Of a stretch of 64,000 nt of DNA, positions 18,284 to 27,796 are shown piece by piece (position 1 is the first letter of the stretch; each line of letters starts with the position of its first letter). Source of the DNA: Brucella pseudogrignonensis (GTDB taxonomy: Bacteria; Pseudomonadota; Alphaproteobacteria; Rhizobiales; Rhizobiaceae). The stretch is from contig NZ_NNRM01000041.1 in the NCBI RefSeq assembly GCF_002252525.1, forward strand, positions 186,001-250,000, in the 5' to 3' direction. The position numbers were made by a program, and so were the translations under genes. The notes below the pieces were generated by a model. That model was not told where the DNA came from, made no database searches, and worked only from the letters and a program-made list of their open reading frames with translations.

Positions 18284-19654
18284 TTGAGCACTGAACGCAT
18301 CGATGGTCAGGAGCAGCCATATTGGCCTGCCGGACCGTTCAAAATCCGTCTGCCTTTCGTTCATTATAAATTCGAGTGGCCTGATTACTGTCAGGGCCTT
18401 CTGATGTGTGCGGTCGACCTCTCGGCCATTCCACTGATGGCGGAACTGCTGGGAATGCCATTTGAAGTGGCGCTGGCCGTCGTGGTTCTCAACGGCCTGT
18501 TCTACCTCACACATCACCTGCTCGGCGACCCGGTCGTTCCGGGCTGGATCACTCCTGCCGTGCCACTCATCATGGCATATTGCGCTACCTTCCCCGAAGG
18601 TCCGGAACGCATTCATGCCCTTGTCTCCTTCCAGATGACATTGGGGCTACTGTCGATATTCATCGGTGCGACAGGCATCGCAAACCGCGTCATTGCCGCT
18701 ATTCCGCAGGCGATTAAATCCGGCATCATCATCGGTGCTGGCTTTGCAGCTGTCATTTCCGTGTTCAAGGTCGGCGGCAACTTCGACATTTTCCCGTTCA
18801 CCATCGCGATCTCGATCGGCCTGTGCTTCTATTTGATGTTCTCGCCGCAGTTCGCACGCCTTTCGCGCAATGGCGGCTTTTTCGGCCTGATCGGAAAGCT
18901 CGGCGTTCTGCCGTGCATCCTGCTTGCCGTTATTGTTGCTCCATTGTTTGGCGAAGCAAAATGGCCTGAATTCCAGTGGACGATCTCGTCGCCGGATTTC
19001 ACCACGCTCTGGCGCGAATACACGATCTTTGGTCTCGGCATGCCACCGCTCTCGATGTTCCTGACGGCTCTGCCGACGGTTCTCGCAACCTATATCGTTC
19101 TCTTCGGTGACGTGCTGAAAACCAAATCGATCCTCGGCGAAGCACAGCTTCAGCGCCCGGATGAAAAGATCGATTACAGCGCCGACCGCGCCCACCTCGT
19201 TTTCGGTATGCGCAACACCGGCATGTCGGTGCTCGGCCCGGATGTGACCATGTGCGGACCTGTATGGGCTGCGATGCAGGTCGTCATCTGCGAACGCTTC
19301 TCCAAAGGCAAGAAGTCCATGCACTCGATCTTCGGCGGTGCAGGCTCATTCCGCTGGGGCACCAATACCGGCCTGTTCCTGATGCCAATCGTAACACTCG
19401 TGCAGCCGATCCTCGGCGTAGCGCTAACCCTGACGCTGCTCATTCAGGGCTATGTTTCGGTGCGTATCGGCGTGATGGAAGCCCGCTCGCAGCGTGATCT
19501 CGGCATCGCCGGTGTCACGGGTGCCGTTCTGGCGACACGCGGTGCTGGCTGGGCTTTTGCCACCGGCGTTGTGCTCTGCCTGATTATCTATGGCCGTGAC
19601 TTCTTCAAAGGCGAGACCGATCGCACCTTCGTCAAGGACCAGCAATCGCAGTAA
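18284..19654 (+). CDS. DUF3360 family multipass membrane protein (putative transporter)
   Basis: A 456-residue polytopic inner-membrane protein matching the DUF3360 family as I recall it, distantly like nucleobase/ascorbate or sulfate permeases. About a dozen hydrophobic stretches are visible, e.g. VALAVVVLNGLFYLTHHLL and LGVLPCILLAVIVAPLF. It begins with TTG at 18284 after a good GGAG site. It follows the iron-containing alcohol dehydrogenase and a strong terminator closes the unit at 19664. The substrate is unknown; co-transcription suggests a carrier for the dehydrogenase substrate or its product. Confidence 0.78.
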   Translation: MSTERIDGQEQPYWPAGPFKIRLPFVHYKFEWPDYCQGLLMCAVDLSAIPLMAELLGMPFEVALAVVVLNGLFYLTHHLLGDPVVPGWITPAVPLIMAYCATFPEGPERIHALVSFQMTLGLLSIFIGATGIANRVIAAIPQAIKSGIIIGAGFAAVISVFKVGGNFDIFPFTIAISIGLCFYLMFSPQFARLSRNGGFFGLIGKLGVLPCILLAVIVAPLFGEAKWPEFQWTISSPDFTTLWREYTIFGLGMPPLSMFLTALPTVLATYIVLFGDVLKTKSILGEAQLQRPDEKIDYSADRAHLVFGMRNTGMSVLGPDVTMCGPVWAAMQVVICERFSKGKKSMHSIFGGAGSFRWGTNTGLFLMPIVTLVQPILGVALTLTLLIQGYVSVRIGVMEARSQRDLGIAGVTGAVLATRGAGWAFATGVVLCLIIYGRDFFKGETDRTFVKDQQSQ

Positions 19655-19663
19655 TCTGACCAA

Positions 19664-19694
19664 AAAGTCTCCCGGAGGAACACCGGGAGACTTT
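19664..19694 (+). terminator. Intrinsic terminator after the DUF3360 gene
   Basis: AAAGTCTCCCGG and CCGGGAGACTTT form a 12-bp stem with a 7-nt loop, 10 bp beyond the stop codon. Confidence 0.8.
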
Positions 19695-19828
19695 CACTTC
19701 GAATAAGTTACCCAAAGGCAGATTTGCCTCTTCAAGAAGATTCCTATAGATTTCAGCCGCAGTCCGGCAATCGCATTTCTCCTCCCAACGTCTATTGCCG
19801 CGCGCTGCGTGTCAATTCGGAGTAAAAA

Positions 19829-20755
19829 TTGCGTAGTGAACAATCTATTCTTCAAATATCCATAGCAGTTACTATTTTTGTTGCAGGCTTTGGTATCGTT
19901 TTCGGCCTTTTGTCTGGCTCATTTTCTATTGTCTTTGATGGTGTTTACATGTTTGCCGACGCTGCAATGAGCGGGCTTGCACTTGTTGTTGCCCGGCTAA
20001 TTGCACTCTCTGCGCTACCAGAGCCTCCAAGCGGAAAATTACGTGATCGCTTCACCATGGGTTTCTGGCATCTTGAGCCGATGGTTCTGGGCCTCAATGG
20101 CATCATGCTGACCGGCGTTGCCATCTACGCACTCATCAACGCCATCGGCAGTCTGATGCATGGTGGCCGCGATCTCGAATTCAGTTACGCGATCTTCTAC
20201 GCAGTTGTTGCCCTGATTGCCTGCCTCGGCATGGCATGGCTCGAAACCCGCGCGAACCGCAAATTGAAATCCGACTTCATTGCGCTTGATGCCAAGGCGT
20301 GGATCATGTCAGGCGGCATTACCGCTGCACTCCTGATCGCCTTTCTGGTCGGCTATTTCATTCAGGGAACCCGGCTCGACTGGGTAACGCCTTATATCGA
20401 TCCCGCTGTTCTGGCCCTTGTCTGTATCGCCATCATTCCGATACCGATTGGAACCATCAAACAGGCGCTTGCAGACATGCTGCTTGTGACACCTCTCGAT
20501 CTCAAACAGCATGTGGATCAGGTTGCAAAAGAAGTCGTTGAGCGCAATGGCTTCAAGTCTTATCGCGCCTATGTCGCCAAGGTTGGGCGCGGCAAGCAGA
20601 TCGAACTCTACTTCATCGTGCCGCCCGATCAGCCCGCGCGAAAGCTCGAAGAATGGGATGCTTTGCGCGATGAAATCGGCGATGCGCTTGGCGGTGAAGG
20701 CCCAGACCGCTGGCTGACGATTGCCTTCACCACGGATGTTGAATGGGCCGTATAA
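19829..20755 (+). CDS. Cation diffusion facilitator (CDF) family transporter
   Basis: A 308-residue inner-membrane efflux protein. Six membrane segments are expected; the metal-site acids appear in DGVYMFAD of segment 2 and in ALDAKAWIMSG of segment 5. A cytoplasmic C-terminal domain follows (GFKSYRAYVAKVGRGKQIELYFIV), typical of CDF proteins. The start is TTG at 19829 after TCGGAG, the same spacing as at the DUF3360 start. It is convergent with nnrS, 20 bp apart. Metal specificity is not clear; zinc or iron are possible. Confidence 0.82.
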   Translation: MRSEQSILQISIAVTIFVAGFGIVFGLLSGSFSIVFDGVYMFADAAMSGLALVVARLIALSALPEPPSGKLRDRFTMGFWHLEPMVLGLNGIMLTGVAIYALINAIGSLMHGGRDLEFSYAIFYAVVALIACLGMAWLETRANRKLKSDFIALDAKAWIMSGGITAALLIAFLVGYFIQGTRLDWVTPYIDPAVLALVCIAIIPIPIGTIKQALADMLLVTPLDLKQHVDQVAKEVVERNGFKSYRAYVAKVGRGKQIELYFIVPPDQPARKLEEWDALRDEIGDALGGEGPDRWLTIAFTTDVEWAV

Positions 20756-20775
20756 CGGCCCATTTTCACCAGCCA

Positions 20776-22044
20776 TTATTCAGTACGCTGTCGCCGTTTC
20801 GTCATAAGCATGGGTGCATATTCGAGAACATACAGCCCAAAGGCCAGCATCCAGAGAAGCGCCGATGCCGCAAGGAATGTATGAAAGAAATTTGGCATCA
20901 TTTCCGCGAATGGGCGGATCAGCGCTGACAATATCAGGCACAGATAGGCAATTTGGGTTGTGGGCGAAGCGACAAGTTCGCGTCCCGTATGCCCCCGGGT
21001 GGCACGGGTCATCACTGCCAACATCATACAGCCAATGACACCCACAGTCATAACGTGAAGAGCCGAAAATGGATTAAGCTGTTCGAGTGCTGCCAGCGCT
21101 ATGGCAACAAAACCGGCAGGCACAAAGAAATATGCAACGTGCAGGACAAGAACGAGCTTGTCTTTTACCACGCTCCATCCGCGCCAGCGATAAAGCCGTA
21201 CAAGATGCAGACCAGCGGCGATGATTGCGATGACAGCTGTCAACGAATGCTCTGGAACCACAATCCAGCTCACACAGGCGATGGCACCGACAAGAATAGC
21301 AAGACCATCATAGCGATTGAACGGCACCGGAAAGCGCTTGGCACCCATACGATTAAGCCAATTGCGCGTAAAGCTTGGGATGATCCGTCCACCGATTAAC
21401 ATAACCAGAAGCACATAAGCACTAACTCCGGCACGATTGGCAGTGGCTATGTCGCCATTCGTTATCGCCAGATAATGGAAGCAGAAATTGGCAAGCATAA
21501 CGATTGCCACGCCGATCAGAACCTTGAGGTTTTTCCACTGATGGCCGGCAATGATTTCGCGCGACGCGATAAATAGAAGCAACGGCAGAAAGAGGCTTTC
21601 AATGCCGATTGCGATATAGAGATTAACAAGATCGGGAACCAGAAAAACCAATCGCCCTATGAGCCAGACACTGAACAGCAGGGCAAGCGATGTTCCCGAA
21701 ACGGGCAAGCGGCCTGTCCAGTTCGGAACAGCCGTCAAAAGAAATCCAGCAAGAATGGCAGACGAAAAGCCGAACACCATCTCATGGGCGTGCCAGTTGA
21801 GCGCGCCATAGGCGCCGCCAACCGTCAGACCGAATGTGAGGGAGAGTATCCAGAGCAGCATGGCCAGAACGGCCCATATTGCACCGCCCAGAAAAAACGG
21901 GCGAAACCCATAGCTGAAGATCGCCGGGCCTGTCTTTTTATAGCCGCGCGCAATCGCACCACGACGTTCGGAGGGCATTCCTATGGGGGCTGTTTGGGCA
22001 GTTGAGGCTGCGGGGGTGGCCAGCAGGCCTTCCTTTATTGTCAT
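20776..22044 (-). CDS. nnrS: NnrS family protein (nitric oxide stress / denitrification)
   Basis: A 422-residue polytopic membrane protein with about twelve segments. It shows the NnrS opening FSYGFRPFFLGGAIWAVLAM and the histidine-containing HAHEMVFGF. NnrS is a haem- and copper-containing protein linked to NO tolerance and expressed under NnrR/NsrR-type control. It lies downstream of pseudoazurin (107-bp gap) and may share the FNR/NnrR-type promoter at 22688. Confidence 0.9.
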   Translation of the reverse strand: MTIKEGLLATPAASTAQTAPIGMPSERRGAIARGYKKTGPAIFSYGFRPFFLGGAIWAVLAMLLWILSLTFGLTVGGAYGALNWHAHEMVFGFSSAILAGFLLTAVPNWTGRLPVSGTSLALLFSVWLIGRLVFLVPDLVNLYIAIGIESLFLPLLLFIASREIIAGHQWKNLKVLIGVAIVMLANFCFHYLAITNGDIATANRAGVSAYVLLVMLIGGRIIPSFTRNWLNRMGAKRFPVPFNRYDGLAILVGAIACVSWIVVPEHSLTAVIAIIAAGLHLVRLYRWRGWSVVKDKLVLVLHVAYFFVPAGFVAIALAALEQLNPFSALHVMTVGVIGCMMLAVMTRATRGHTGRELVASPTTQIAYLCLILSALIRPFAEMMPNFFHTFLAASALLWMLAFGLYVLEYAPMLMTKRRQRTE

Positions 22045-22151
22045 GACGTCCTCATCATGTAACCGCAGCCAGAGCGCATCGTATCTGTCTCGAGTTTACC
22101 AGCGCTCCAGCATTATAGAGTTATGCAGCACGGCTGCATATTTGAAACCCA

Positions 22152-22592
22152 TTATTTCGCGCTGGCAATTGCCTTTTCGAGACGCGCTTGAACAGGTTTG
22201 GGCTTCTTGGCAGCAACGATTTCGTCAAGATTGGCTGGATTGTCACCGACAACGATCAGAGCAACCATGCCCATCGCATAGTGCGGCGTGCATTTGACAA
22301 AATATGCGCCGGGTTCGGAGACGGACAGAACGTAATTCTCGTTAATCTTGCTTTTGAATTTTTCCGCAGCTGCTGGGATCATATCCTTGATCGACTCGAC
22401 ATTGTGTCCCTTGTCGACCGGAATAAATGTAATCGTATCGCCGGGATTTGCCTTGATGTAGGAAGGCTCAAAAACCATTGCACCTTCAGCACCCTTATTG
22501 AGCATGTGAACCTCAATATTTTCGGCCAAAGCGGGAGCAGCCATCGCAAAGCAAAGTCCGAATGCTGCGAATGGGATTGCAAACTTACGCAT
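22152..22592 (-). CDS. Pseudoazurin (periplasmic blue copper protein)
   Basis: A 146-residue cupredoxin with a signal peptide ending at APALA (about residue 23). The type 1 copper ligands are His63 (KGHNVES), Cys101, His104 and Met109 (CTPHYAMGM). Pseudoazurin donates electrons to copper nitrite reductase and nitrous oxide reductase in denitrifiers. A perfect TTGAT-N4-ATCAA box lies 96-109 bp upstream, with a fitting -10 (TAAATC, 22665-22660), so anaerobic/NO induction is expected. nnrS follows. Confidence 0.95.
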   Translation of the reverse strand: MRKFAIPFAAFGLCFAMAAPALAENIEVHMLNKGAEGAMVFEPSYIKANPGDTITFIPVDKGHNVESIKDMIPAAAEKFKSKINENYVLSVSEPGAYFVKCTPHYAMGMVALIVVGDNPANLDEIVAAKKPKPVQARLEKAIASAK

Positions 22593-22687
22593 CTAATTTC
22601 ATCTCCATGGGCCGGCCTCTGCAGCATCACGATGGTGCCCGAAGAACCGCGCTGTTGGAGATTTAGACTGACTCCGTTTCAATCTCT

Positions 22688-22701
22688 TTGATTGGGATCA
22701 A
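22688..22701 (-). promoter_or_regulatory. FNR/NnrR-type box upstream of pseudoazurin
   Basis: TTGATTGGGATCAA matches TTGAT-N4-ATCAA exactly. Its centre is about 32 bp from a TAAATC -10, the class II activator geometry (-41.5). FnrN and NnrR sites cannot be told apart by sequence. Confidence 0.8.
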
Positions 22702-22983
22702 ACACATTCAATATTGTTGATTATGACAGTCAAATATCCCGAATGGTCTGACGCGGCGACCCTAGATCGATCACGAAACAAAGGTGATTTGCATCAATTC
22801 TCGAAGCGCTGCTTCAGCAAACAATCGAGATTGCATGCCAAAACGAGCGTGACTTGCACGCCACACCCCGCGCTAAACACAGATTTCACGTAAATTGAAA
22901 GTTGTCATTAACGCAATGATTTCAGCTCCTTGCAGTGTGTTTCAAAATGCACCCGCAAATGTGATCGCTGTTTGTGTTGACTA

Positions 22984-22999
22984 TTAACACTTCGTTAAC
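22984..22999. promoter_or_regulatory. CtrA-like box upstream of the ABC exporter
   Basis: TTAA-N7-TTAAC matches the full CtrA consensus of alphaproteobacteria. It is 71-86 bp before the chosen start of the SbmA/BacA-like transporter. The rest of the 477-bp gap from 22593 holds only the FNR-type box. Confidence 0.5.
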
Positions 23000-23069
23000 C
23001 ACAGTTTGTTGCAATCTGTTACATAGCGTTACAATCGCATTGGCAGGCCATATCGATACGAGGTGCATA

Positions 23070-24965
23070 TTGGAAAAAATACGGCAGATAGAACAGCAGT
23101 CCTTTCAGGTAAGGAATAGCTCTGCCGTGTCCCAGATGACATCGTTTTGGGGCCTTATGCGCGCCTATTGGGTATCCGACCGCTGGAAAGAAGCCTGGGC
23201 CCTTACAATCGCGATCTTCATTTTCACCGCCTTCATCAGCAAAACCACTGTCTGGGTCGCCGAGGCTTCGGGGCTTCTGATGAACTCTATCGTTAATGTC
23301 AAAAGCGCCCCAGTTCAGAACCCGCTTATGGCAATTGCCATGAATGCTGGCGTGCTGATCCTGTTGATGTTGGCCAAGGACGTGCTTCTGGTCGGCTTCC
23401 GGCATCTTTTGTCTACGACATTGCACCGCAAATGGCGCAAATGGCTGAACGACAGCTTCTCTGATGCGATGCTGGATCGTAATCATACCCATTTCCATCT
23501 GCAGCAGGGCAAGGGTTCAAACCTTCCCGACAACGTTGACCAGCGCCTGCAGGAATCCATCAAGGGTATGACGGGCGGCGCAATCGGTCTTGTGATGGGT
23601 GTTGTTGGCGTCGTGCTTTCGGCCTTCTTCGTCGGCCAGAAGCTATTGGAGATTTCGACCGAAGTAACCGGTCTTGAGTTCCTCGGCTCTTACGGTGGTG
23701 CAATTCTGGCTTTCACAGCGATCATTATCTATGTGCCAATTGGCACACTGATTGCGATCAAGATTGGTCGCCAGCTGGAGCGTCTTAATCTCGGTATGCA
23801 GAAAGCTGAAGGTTCCTATCGTGGAGAGTGGACCACGCTTCTGCGCCGCAGTTTCCAGATATCAGCCTCTGAAGGCGAATCCGTCCAGCGGTCGGTGAAC
23901 AAGCGTCTTTACAAAGACGTTGATGGCACCTGGAACAAGCTCAATCGCTTCGATGCTGCCTATCTCGCCTTCTCGCAAGCCTATGGGTTCATGTCGAACC
24001 GCATCATTGCTTATATTCCGGGCCTTGTTCCCTATATGAGTGGCGCTGTCAGCTTCCGTAATTATGTGACTGGCGCGGAACTTGTTGCAGCCATGATCAA
24101 TGATTGCTCGTGGTTTATTCAGGTCATGCCAGCCATTGCCAATCTTCGGGCGAATGCCGGTCGTGTGACGGGTCTTGCACAGGCAATCGACAGTGTTCAG
24201 GAGCCAGCTGCATTCTATGCAACGTCCGGCGTCAACCGCTTCAAATTCTCCACCCAGCATTCACGCTTTGGTCTTTCCGTGCGCGATCTCACGCTTATGC
24301 AGGGGCCAGACAGTGAAGCACCTTTCCTACGTTCCGGCGTGATAAACATCCGCAGTGGTGACTGGGTTTACATGCGTGGAGAGTCCGGCTCAGGGAAAAC
24401 CTCGTTCATCAAGGCACTGAACGGCCTTTGGCCCTATGGCACCGGCGACATCATCTATCCGCAAAATGCGAAGTCAATTTATGCAACACAGGAAGCAAAA
24501 TTTCCTTCGGTCTCACTGAAGCAACTCGTCTGCCTTCCTGATGATGAAGCAGAATTCAACGATCTCTCTATTGCTGTTGTGCTGCATGAAGCTGGTCTTG
24601 GCGAATTTATCGAACGTATGAACGACGCGGATGCCGACGGCTCGCCATGGGATATGGTGCTTTCCGGTGGACAAAAGCAGAAGCTGGTGCTGGCACGCAT
24701 TCTGCTGCACAAGCCTGCTGTCATCTTCCTTGACGAAGCTACAGGCGCACTCGATCCTGCATCGAAGCTTCGGTTCCACACAGCACTCAAGACGCGCTGC
24801 CCTGACGCTATTGTCATCAGCATCATGCATGAAGAGAAACTTCCAACGCTGGAAAACGGTGAAAGCGTCTATTCGCATGTTCTTGAAATTCGCAACGGAT
24901 ATGTCTCGCTGCGCCCAACCCACTACACAATCGATACGGGTGTAGCCATGGTGGCCGCGGAATAG
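23070..24965 (+). CDS. SbmA/BacA-like ABC transporter (fused permease and ATPase)
   Basis: A 631-residue ABC transporter with an N-terminal SbmA/BacA-type membrane domain (WKEAWALTIAIFIFTAF onward) and a C-terminal ATPase. The ATPase has Walker A GESGSGKTS, signature LSGGQKQK and Walker B VIFLDEATGALDP. It resembles the YddA/ABCD-like branch associated with peptide or lipid handling. The start is uncertain: TTG at 23070 follows GAGG at good spacing, while GTG 23128 or ATG 23136 would shorten it by about 20 residues. A CtrA-like box upstream may tie it to the cell cycle. Confidence 0.85.
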   Translation: MEKIRQIEQQSFQVRNSSAVSQMTSFWGLMRAYWVSDRWKEAWALTIAIFIFTAFISKTTVWVAEASGLLMNSIVNVKSAPVQNPLMAIAMNAGVLILLMLAKDVLLVGFRHLLSTTLHRKWRKWLNDSFSDAMLDRNHTHFHLQQGKGSNLPDNVDQRLQESIKGMTGGAIGLVMGVVGVVLSAFFVGQKLLEISTEVTGLEFLGSYGGAILAFTAIIIYVPIGTLIAIKIGRQLERLNLGMQKAEGSYRGEWTTLLRRSFQISASEGESVQRSVNKRLYKDVDGTWNKLNRFDAAYLAFSQAYGFMSNRIIAYIPGLVPYMSGAVSFRNYVTGAELVAAMINDCSWFIQVMPAIANLRANAGRVTGLAQAIDSVQEPAAFYATSGVNRFKFSTQHSRFGLSVRDLTLMQGPDSEAPFLRSGVINIRSGDWVYMRGESGSGKTSFIKALNGLWPYGTGDIIYPQNAKSIYATQEAKFPSVSLKQLVCLPDDEAEFNDLSIAVVLHEAGLGEFIERMNDADADGSPWDMVLSGGQKQKLVLARILLHKPAVIFLDEATGALDPASKLRFHTALKTRCPDAIVISIMHEEKLPTLENGESVYSHVLEIRNGYVSLRPTHYTIDTGVAMVAAE

Positions 24966-25044
24966 AGAAAAGAAAGCTAAGAACGATCCGCCTTTGAGAA
25001 GGGGATTTCTTGTTCATCTATATAAGCCAAGTCATCATGGTCGA

Positions 25045-25272
25045 ATGGATTACACAAGCTATGTCTATATCGCGATAGCCTTGCTGCCCTTCGTTGCCTG
25101 GGGATCAATCATCATCGCTCTGTCCAAAAAAGGCGAAACTAAACAGCAAAGCCTATCCAGAGCGAACAGATCCGCAGAGCACGAGCCAGCGGTTGAAGTA
25201 TCCATCATTCCTTACGGATTGATTTTCCCACTTCATTACAGCTATCCATCAGACCGCCGTAATCTGGGCTGA
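25045..25272 (+). CDS. Possible small membrane protein
   Basis: A 75-residue frame beginning MDYTSYVYIAIALLPFVAWG, with one clear membrane segment followed by a charged tail (SKKGETKQQ). It has only a weak ribosome site and no recognised family. It sits between the ABC exporter and the convergent sugar ABC operon. It could be a real single-pass protein or a chance frame. Confidence 0.3.
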   Translation: MDYTSYVYIAIALLPFVAWGSIIIALSKKGETKQQSLSRANRSAEHEPAVEVSIIPYGLIFPLHYSYPSDRRNLG

Positions 25273-25316
25273 AAGCCGATCTGGCCAAATGCTGGCATTT
25301 GACCGGACGCTTATTT

Positions 25317-26441
25317 TCAGGCCGCAGCCAGATCTGAAAAATCACCCTGGCGCGTAAACGCAATGCCCTTGCTGTCGAACAAATGGCAGGACTGCGGATC
25401 GATACCAATCCTGATTGCGGCATCACCGCTGATCGGTGCTGTGCCCGGCGTGATGATACAAAAGGTTTCGCTCATGCCTTCCGGCACGCTGTAAACAATA
25501 GTCTGCTGTCCAAGGCGCTCAACCACGGAAGAGCGCACGGTGATCGTGGTCGGGCCTTCGCCAATCGTCACATGCTCGGGACGAATGCCCAGTGTGAGCG
25601 TCTGGCCAACTTCCGGACGAGCCGCTTCTTCACAAAGAACCGGCAGAACCAGTTCATTGTCTGCAAGCTTCACACGGGCATAACCATTGCTCTCAAAACC
25701 AGCAAACGTAACCGGCAGCATATTCATGCGCGGGTTGCCGATGAAGCCGGCAACGAAGCTGTTGCGTGGGCGATGATACAGTTCAAGCGGCGTACCAACC
25801 TGCGAGATGTTGCCACCTTCAAGCACAACGATACGATCAGCCATGGTCATGGCTTCAACCTGATCATGCGTCACATAGATCATTGTTGCGCCAAGCTGCT
25901 TGTGCAGCTTTGTCAGTTCGATACGCATATCGGCGCGAAGCGCTGCATCAAGGTTTGAAAGCGGCTCATCGAACAGGAAAATCTTAGGTTCACGCACAAT
26001 CGCACGGCCGATGGCCACACGCTGGCGCTGGCCGCCCGACAACATGCCAGGCTTCTGCTCAAGACGCTGATCCAGATGCAGGATCGAGGCCGCATGTTCC
26101 ACCTTGCGCTTGATGGTGGCGTTGTCGGCACCTTCGACACGCAGTGGGAATGCGATATTTTCGTAAACGCTCATATGCGGATAGAGCGCATAGCTCTGGA
26201 ACACCATCGCGATGCCGCGCTTGACCGGAGGCAGGTCGTTGACGCGCTTTTCATCGATGACGATATCGCCCGATGTCGTATCCTCAAGGCCCGCGATCAT
26301 ACGCAGAAGTGTGGACTTGCCGCAGCCCGATGGTCCGACAAAGACCATGAACTCGCCTTCGTTCACTTCAAGGGATACGTTCTTGACGACGTCAAACTGG
26401 CCGAAGCTCTTGACAATATTCTTGAGGGATAATTTTCCCAC
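25317..26441 (-). CDS. Sugar ABC transporter ATP-binding protein (UgpC/MsmK type)
   Basis: A 374-residue CUT1-class ATPase with an N-terminal ABC domain (GPSGCGKST, LSGGQRQR, IFLFDEPLSNLD) and a C-terminal TOBE domain containing LGIRPEHV. GTG at 26441 after AGGAGAGCAGC is the likely start; a longer frame reads through the ribosome site. It is last in the operon oxidoreductase - permease - permease - binding protein - ATPase. The island's other genes point to an N-acetylhexosaminide as cargo. Confidence 0.92.
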   Translation of the reverse strand: MGKLSLKNIVKSFGQFDVVKNVSLEVNEGEFMVFVGPSGCGKSTLLRMIAGLEDTTSGDIVIDEKRVNDLPPVKRGIAMVFQSYALYPHMSVYENIAFPLRVEGADNATIKRKVEHAASILHLDQRLEQKPGMLSGGQRQRVAIGRAIVREPKIFLFDEPLSNLDAALRADMRIELTKLHKQLGATMIYVTHDQVEAMTMADRIVVLEGGNISQVGTPLELYHRPRNSFVAGFIGNPRMNMLPVTFAGFESNGYARVKLADNELVLPVLCEEAARPEVGQTLTLGIRPEHVTIGEGPTTITVRSSVVERLGQQTIVYSVPEGMSETFCIITPGTAPISGDAAIRIGIDPQSCHLFDSKGIAFTRQGDFSDLAAA

Positions 26442-26520
26442 GCTGCTCTCCTGCGGCCGCAAATTCGTGTCCGATACACCGCCCTGACGCTAATCGCGGC
26501 AGGGCGGATCATTTATCGAT

Positions 26521-27753
26521 TTAGTTCAGCTTCTTCAGCTCTTCATCTGCCTTCTTCAGTGCATCTTCAGGCTTTGCATCACCTGTAATGACGGACTGAA
26601 CCATGGCAATCATGACGTTCTGGAAACCGCGCCAGTCGGTGAAGAGTGGCTCTGCACCACCGTACTGAATGCCTTCGATCAGAGGGCGCCAGTAAGGAAT
26701 GTCCACCATCACTTTATCAACTGCAGGCGACGGACGCATTGGCGTCAGACCTTCGTCGGTTGCCAGTTCATACTCTTCCTGAACGGCAGGCGAAGTGATG
26801 TACTTGGCGAACTCGGCAGCCTTTTCTTCAACGCCCGAATCCTTGAAGATTGCGAGAGAGTCGGTCACGACCAGCGTACCCGGACCCTTGGCATCTGGAC
26901 CAAGCGGAAGCGTTGCGATACCCCAGTTGAACTTCACGTCCTGAAGGCGAACAGCAGCACCCGATCCGCCCTGGATCATGCCAACCTTGCCGTCGAGGAA
27001 GATGGCGCGAACTTCATTCTGTTCGTAGGCCGTCGGGCCTTCCTGCGCATATGCCTTGATGTCGTTATAGGCATTGAGTGCAGCAAGAACCTGCGGGTTG
27101 TTGATGACGACTTCACCCTTGTCGTTCACGATCTTGCCGTCATTGGTGTAAACCCAATGCAGGAACTGGTGAACGGTGTTGTCAAAGGTCTTAGCCGACA
27201 GACCGTAGCCCGGAATGCCGGTCTTTTCCTTGATGATCTTGGCGAATTCGATTTCTTCAGCCCAGGTCCGTGGTGGCTTTTCAGGATCGAGACCAGCCTG
27301 CTTGAACAGGTCCTTGTTCCAGTAAAGAACCTTGGTCGAAAGCGCGATCGGAACGCCCCACTGGGTGCCGTCATAGGTGACAGTTTCAACGACGTGTGGG
27401 AAATAGGTTGCCTTTTCCTCATCCGTCATCGGGACAGACACGATCATGTCGTTGTCAGCAAATTCCTTGAGCGTGCGCGAACCGACATAAGCGATTGCTG
27501 GCGGCGTGCCTGCAGCAGCAAGTGTGGTTGCCTTGTCCTGGCACTGTGCCCAGCCGACTACTTCAACAGCGATCTTCCAATCCGGGTTCTTTTCTTCCCA
27601 AGCCTTGATGTATTTGTCATGCGTCTTGTCGAGCTTGTCGCCGCAATAGATCCAAGAGATCTCCTGCGCTGCTGCTGATGCACCAAGCGTGCCCAGCATC
27701 GTGCTGCCTGCGAGAACAAGCGCCGCAGCCCCCATTTTGAATATCGTCGTCAC
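26521..27753 (-). CDS. Sugar ABC transporter binding protein (family 1)
   Basis: A 410-residue periplasmic binding protein with a signal peptide ending near GASAAA. Family-1 traits include WEEKNPDWKIAVEVVGW, GVPIALSTKVLYWNKDLF and PRTWAEE. It follows the permease genes, with 43 bp between. The ligand is inferred to be a GlcNAc- or GalNAc-containing saccharide from the neighbouring GH20 enzyme and amino-sugar pathway. Confidence 0.9.
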   Translation of the reverse strand: MTTIFKMGAAALVLAGSTMLGTLGASAAAQEISWIYCGDKLDKTHDKYIKAWEEKNPDWKIAVEVVGWAQCQDKATTLAAAGTPPAIAYVGSRTLKEFADNDMIVSVPMTDEEKATYFPHVVETVTYDGTQWGVPIALSTKVLYWNKDLFKQAGLDPEKPPRTWAEEIEFAKIIKEKTGIPGYGLSAKTFDNTVHQFLHWVYTNDGKIVNDKGEVVINNPQVLAALNAYNDIKAYAQEGPTAYEQNEVRAIFLDGKVGMIQGGSGAAVRLQDVKFNWGIATLPLGPDAKGPGTLVVTDSLAIFKDSGVEEKAAEFAKYITSPAVQEEYELATDEGLTPMRPSPAVDKVMVDIPYWRPLIEGIQYGGAEPLFTDWRGFQNVMIAMVQSVITGDAKPEDALKKADEELKKLN

Positions 27754-27796
27754 CTCTGGAAACTCCCTTATGTTGGTAGATTGTGTAGACGGATTG

